Positions 6,421-7,982 of a DNA stretch of 7,982 nucleotides are shown one piece after another. Position numbers and translations under genes: made by a program. The stretch's first letter is position 1; every line of letters starts with the position of its first letter. The DNA is from an uncultured Bacilli bacterium (lineage in GTDB: Bacteria > Bacillota_I > Bacilli_A > RF39 > UBA660): NCBI GenBank assembly GCA_934085875.1, contig CAKOHQ010000050.1, positions 1-7,982 of the forward strand. Reading direction: 5' to 3'. The notes under the pieces were generated by a model. It was not told where the DNA came from. It was given only the letters and a program-made list of their open reading frames with translations, and did no database searches.

Positions 6421-6449
6421 TTTACAAAAAAAATATCAGATGATATAAT
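6421..6449 (+). promoter_or_regulatory. strong plus-strand sigma-A-type promoter
   Basis: TTTACA (6421-6426), exactly 17 bp, and a perfect TATAAT (6444-6449) form the best promoter in the window. It is the only good one pointing right, away from the metallopeptidase and towards the tracrRNA/CRISPR unit. Transcription would begin near 6456, two bases before a terminator-type hairpin. Confidence 0.7.
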
Positions 6450-6455
6450 TATGTT

Positions 6456-6500
6456 GTAAGCGCTAGTACAGGCTTTTCTTTGTATTGCGCTTTTTTTATT
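6456..6500 (+). ncRNA. possible very short hairpin RNA ending in an intrinsic terminator
   Basis: Immediately after the predicted start, AAGCGC (6458-6463) pairs with GCGCTT (6487-6492). An inner stem of about six pairs, AGTACA (6465-6470) with TGTATT (6481-6486), closes a loop at 6471-6480. A T-rich run (6491-6504) follows. The product would be a hairpin of roughly 40-45 nt, or an attenuator that limits read-through into the antisense of the tracrRNA and the mini-array beyond. There is no reading frame in it. It matches no riboswitch or standard small RNA that I know. Confidence 0.5.
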
Positions 6501-6512
6501 TTTTAAATCGAT

Positions 6513-6534
6513 AAAAAAGGACTGCTAAACAGTC
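6513..6534 (-). terminator. tracrRNA intrinsic terminator
   Basis: A perfect five-pair stem GACTG/CAGTC with loop TTTAG (6534-6520) is followed by CC and TTTTTT on the minus strand. It forms the 3' hairpin of the predicted tracrRNA. Confidence 0.8.
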
Positions 6535-6620
6535 GCCACACACAAGTGAGCATTTAGGGCTAAGCCTTTATTTTAACTCTCTATGTCATCTTAAATGGTA
6601 TTAAAACAGATGAAAGAGCG
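6513..6620 (-). ncRNA. type II-A-like tracrRNA (Cas9 trans-activating RNA)
   Basis: Read on the minus strand, GACATAG (6587-6581) and TTAAAAT (6576-6570) form an anti-repeat complementary to the CTATGTC and GTTTTA parts of the repeat at 6638-6653, with an asymmetric bulge between the two stems, as in known crRNA:tracrRNA duplexes. AAAGGCTTAGCC follows, a nexus hairpin (GGC/GCC, 6566-6558) very like the AAGGCTTAGTCC of streptococcal tracrRNAs. Next come a short CAC/GTG hairpin (about 6549-6538) and a terminator, GACTG/CAGTC (6534-6520) with six Ts (6518-6513). The 3' end is near 6513. The 5' end is uncertain: one promoter candidate places it near 6620, another near 6672. In the cell it would pair with crRNA, recruit RNase III and load Cas9. 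No cas gene is in this window. Confidence 0.78.
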
Positions 6621-6675
6621 AAAGAATTAATAGATGCGTTTTAGTTCTATGTCTATAATACTAAATATATAAAAC
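6570..6675 (+). CRISPR. one-spacer type II CRISPR mini-array (diverged repeat - 30-nt spacer - diverged repeat)
   Basis: The upstream repeat is 6570-6607, the spacer 6608-6637 (exactly 30 nt, normal for type II), and the downstream repeat 6638-6675. The downstream copy keeps a canonical 5' half, GTTTTAGTTCTATGTC, but its 3' half is degenerate, as in a terminal repeat. The upstream copy keeps a canonical 3' half, AATGGTATTAAAAC, close to the AATGGTnnnAAAAC end of known II-A repeats, but its 5' half is altered by two extra bases. Joining the two good halves gives exactly 36 nt, the usual II-A length. The spacer precedes GTTTTAG, the correct order for a Cas9 crRNA on the plus strand. The upstream copy is also the anti-repeat template of the minus-strand tracrRNA. 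No further repeats and no cas genes are seen. Confidence 0.72.
6627..6655 (-). promoter_or_regulatory. candidate tracrRNA promoter lying inside the repeat and spacer
   Basis: TAGACA (6655-6650), 17 bp and TATTAA (6632-6627) on the minus strand would start the tracrRNA near 6620, giving about 108 nt. The -35 lies in the downstream repeat and the -10 in the spacer. A rival candidate, TTGGCA (6705-6700) with TATAAT (6684-6679) but only 15 bp apart, would give a long form of about 160 nt. Confidence 0.35.
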
Positions 6676-6693
6676 TATATTATATAATTATAA

Positions 6694-6731
6694 TAAAAAT
6701 GCCAATTATATTTAATAATTGGTATTTTTTT
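6694..6731. terminator. bidirectional intrinsic terminator
   Basis: ATGCCAATTAT (6699-6709) and ATAATTGGTAT (6715-6725) form an 11-pair stem with one G-T pair and a 5-nt loop. Seven Ts follow on the plus strand (6725-6731) and a T-rich run on the minus strand (6699-6691). It can end the collagen-like gene from the right and the crRNA transcript from the left. Confidence 0.8.
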
Positions 6732-6739
6732 ATAAATTA

Positions 6740-7384
6740 TTATTCATGTATCTTTTTCATAATCAGATTTACATCACTTATTTTAACATTTGATGTATTA
6801 TTATCTCCTAATATATCAAATCCAACATTTAAAACAGTAACTTTTTCAAATCTAAAAAGAATACTTTGAGAGAAACTCATTTGTTTTCCATTTCCTATAG
6901 GAAGTTCAAAAGTAAGGTCCTTAATAGCAGAGCCTTCAGATGTTTGAAGATAAAATGTAGCACCATGCACATCATCACTACCATCTACTATTCCAGAAAA
7001 TGTTATTTCATAAATTCCAGGTTGTACCTCTATTTGCTTATCATCTAACACTTTAAAATGTTCTGAAATATTTGGAACCATCCAAGTATCATCTAAAGAC
7101 ATTGTGCTTGATTCTTCAGAATCTAGAAAACTCGTAAAAAATATTCCTTCATTTGACGATGCTGCAACTGGTCCTGTTGGACCCATATCCCCTTTTTCAC
7201 CCTTTTCTCCTTTTGGTCCAATATCTCCTTTTTCGCCTTGTGGTCCAATATTACCTTGTAAACCACTTGGACCCATATCCCCTTTTGGACCAGTTGGACC
7301 CATAATACATCCTATACCTAAATTTAATAATTCTTTTCTTAATTTTAATTTATTTTGTAAATCTTGGTATTTTTCTAAAGACAT
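6740..7384 (-). CDS. short collagen-like protein (possible spore or cell-surface protein)
   Basis: The start at 7384 is chosen because AAGGAGGT lies five bases upstream; the open frame extends further to 7447 but without a ribosome binding site. The 214-aa product has a charged helical N terminus (1-23, possible coiled-coil trimerisation), then 15 uninterrupted Gly-X-Y triplets (29-73) rich in Pro, Lys, Asp and Glu. A C-terminal domain of about 135 residues (80-214) has the beta-strand pattern of BclA/C1q-like trimeric heads (EVQPGIYEITFSGIVDG, 119-135). There is no signal peptide, as in exosporium proteins such as BclA, so assembly on a spore coat is plausible but not shown. A -10-like TATAAT stands at 7409-7404 without a convincing -35. 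It ends at the bidirectional terminator at 6694-6731. Confidence 0.82.
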   Translation of the reverse strand: MSLEKYQDLQNKLKLRKELLNLGIGCIMGPTGPKGDMGPSGLQGNIGPQGEKGDIGPKGEKGEKGDMGPTGPVAASSNEGIFFTSFLDSEESSTMSLDDTWMVPNISEHFKVLDDKQIEVQPGIYEITFSGIVDGSDDVHGATFYLQTSEGSAIKDLTFELPIGNGKQMSFSQSILFRFEKVTVLNVGFDILGDNNTSNVKISDVNLIMKKIHE

Positions 7385-7445
7385 AAGATACCTCCTTACA
7401 AACATTATATGATTAAAAGATTTCATAGAATAAGCTTTTTTAATC

Positions 7446-7475
7446 AAAAAGAAAAGAGAATTTAAAAAATTCTCT
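7446..7475 (-). terminator. intrinsic terminator of hsp20
   Basis: Five bases past the Hsp20 stop, AGAGAATTT (7475-7467) pairs perfectly with AAATTCTCT (7463-7455) across a TTT loop, followed by TTTCTTTTT. It separates the heat-shock gene from the collagen-like gene. Confidence 0.85.
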
Positions 7476-7480
7476 AATCC

Positions 7481-7900
7481 TTATCCTTCTATTTCAACAT
7501 ATTTTTTCTCTGATATTTCTTTTTTATCTTCTTTTTTAGGAATTTCAAGACTTAAAATACCATTTTTAAAAGCTGCTTTTACATCAGTAGTTTCAACTGA
7601 ATCACCTACATAAAAGCTTCTTGAACATTCTCCAAAATATCTTTCACGACGAACAAACTTACCTTTTTTAGTTTCTTCATTTTCATTATTTATAGTAGCA
7701 TGAATAGTTAAATAACCATCCTCTACTTCAACTTTAATATTATCTTTACTATATCCTGGTAAATCCACAACTATAGAATAACTATCATCGTTTTCTTTGA
7801 TATCTGTTTTCATTAATCCATTCTCATTATTGTTAAAAAATGGATCTTTAAATATATCATCTAATAAAGCAAAATCATTTCTTCTTGGTATCATTAACAT
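7481..7900 (-). CDS. Hsp20 / alpha-crystallin small heat-shock protein
   Basis: This is a 139-aa cytosolic chaperone that holds unfolding proteins in large oligomers without using ATP. The N terminus is short (RRNDFALLDDIFKDPFF, 6-22). The alpha-crystallin domain covers about 30-125, with VVDLPGYSKDNIKVEVEDGYL (44-64, family signature LPG), RRERYFGECSRSFYVGD (84-100) and the conserved AAFKNGILSLEIPK (109-122). The C-terminal tail is Lys/Glu-rich. The usual I-x-I anchoring motif is not clear; VEI near the end may replace it. GGGAG eight bases before ATG 7900 supports the start over the ATG two codons later. No CIRCE or CtsR box is seen upstream, but an inverted repeat at 7920-7941 may be an operator. 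The length and layout fit clostridial Hsp18-type proteins. Confidence 0.95.
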   Translation of the reverse strand: MLMIPRRNDFALLDDIFKDPFFNNNENGLMKTDIKENDDSYSIVVDLPGYSKDNIKVEVEDGYLTIHATINNENEETKKGKFVRRERYFGECSRSFYVGDSVETTDVKAAFKNGILSLEIPKKEDKKEISEKKYVEIEG

Positions 7901-7919
7901 ATTATCTACTCCCTTTCAT

Positions 7920-7941
7920 TATGTGTCGAATGTAGCACATA
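7920..7941. promoter_or_regulatory. inverted repeat upstream of hsp20, possible operator
   Basis: TATGTG (7920-7925) and CACATA (7936-7941) flank a 10-bp centre, 20 bp upstream of the Hsp20 start codon and just before its Shine-Dalgarno. A second inverted repeat, TAAGGA (7960-7965)/TCCTTA (7974-7979), lies further upstream. Neither fits CIRCE (TTAGCACTC-N9-GAGTGCTAA). The core promoter between them is not clear. Confidence 0.35.
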
Positions 7942-7982
7942 GATATATAATCATACCTATAAGGACTTATTTTTCCTTACAT

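Noticed and set aside
6564..6646. Plus-strand frame across the repeat and spacer ending NGIKTDERAKELIDAF and a stop
   Set aside because: It looks coding-like, but it has no start codon or ribosome binding site and is closed upstream by a TAA at 6561. The coding feel of the 30-nt spacer part fits capture from a foreign gene; the rest is repeat sequence.
7104..7412. Open 102-codon plus-strand frame rich in Pro, Gly and Ser-Pro-Phe repeats
   Set aside because: It is the antisense of the collagen-like Gly-X-Y repeat region and has no start signals.
7385..7447. Earlier collagen-like protein start at ATG 7447
   Set aside because: The extension runs back to the Hsp20 terminator and crosses the likely -10 and the AAGGAGGT site; ATG 7384 has the right spacing.
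7901..7982. CIRCE or CtsR operator in front of hsp20
   Set aside because: No TTAGCACTC/GAGTGCTAA pair and no AGGTCAAA direct repeats are found.

Overview
The window is a very AT-rich bacterial segment with strong AGGAGG-type ribosome binding sites, sigma-A-like promoters and U-tailed terminators. This suits a low-GC Firmicute or related Bacillota. All visible stop codons are TAG or TAA, and tryptophan is read from TGG, so no alternative code is needed. All recognised protein genes lie on the minus strand and read right to left. I cannot name a species.

Layout from right to left (direction of transcription). (1) 7900-7481: Hsp20 small heat-shock protein with its own terminator. (2) 7384-6740: short collagen-like protein with 15 Gly-X-Y triplets and a C-terminal beta-type domain. 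(3) 6739-6340: a non-coding stretch of about 400 bp that holds the most unusual object here. It contains a type II-A-like tracrRNA on the minus strand (about 6620-6513). Its anti-repeat is at the same time the first, diverged repeat of a one-spacer CRISPR mini-array on the plus strand (repeat 6570-6607, 30-nt spacer 6608-6637, repeat 6638-6675). No cas gene lies in the window. A separate plus-strand promoter followed at once by a terminator hairpin (6421-6497) sits beside it. (4) 6339-5197: membrane-anchored HExxH metallopeptidase with a long charged linker. (5) 5109-4813: truncated N-acetylmuramoyl-L-alanine amidase, overlapped at its 3' end by a possible 27-codon hydrophobic peptide. (6) 4725-4051: unrecognised 224-aa protein. 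(7) 4050-3763: intergenic region with a terminator and a cluster of perfect inverted repeats. (8) 3762-1 (running off the left edge): a tightly packed five-gene operon encoding an AbiEi-like antitoxin/repressor, a Fic protein, a MazG-like nucleotide pyrophosphohydrolase, a three-segment membrane protein and a DUF2075 (Schlafen group 3-type) helicase with a nuclease-like N terminus.

The five-gene operon looks like an accessory, probably defence-type cassette. Its genes are 1 to 16 bp apart, and three of the four junctions place the Shine-Dalgarno sequence at or over the preceding stop codon. The first two genes resemble a toxin-antitoxin pair in which Fic replaces the usual AbiEii partner. The last three combine nucleotide hydrolysis, a membrane component and a putative nuclease-helicase. 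That they act together is inferred from gene order, not shown. The tracrRNA/mini-array is a complete minimal guide unit (one tracrRNA, one crRNA) that could serve a Cas9 encoded elsewhere, or could be a relic.
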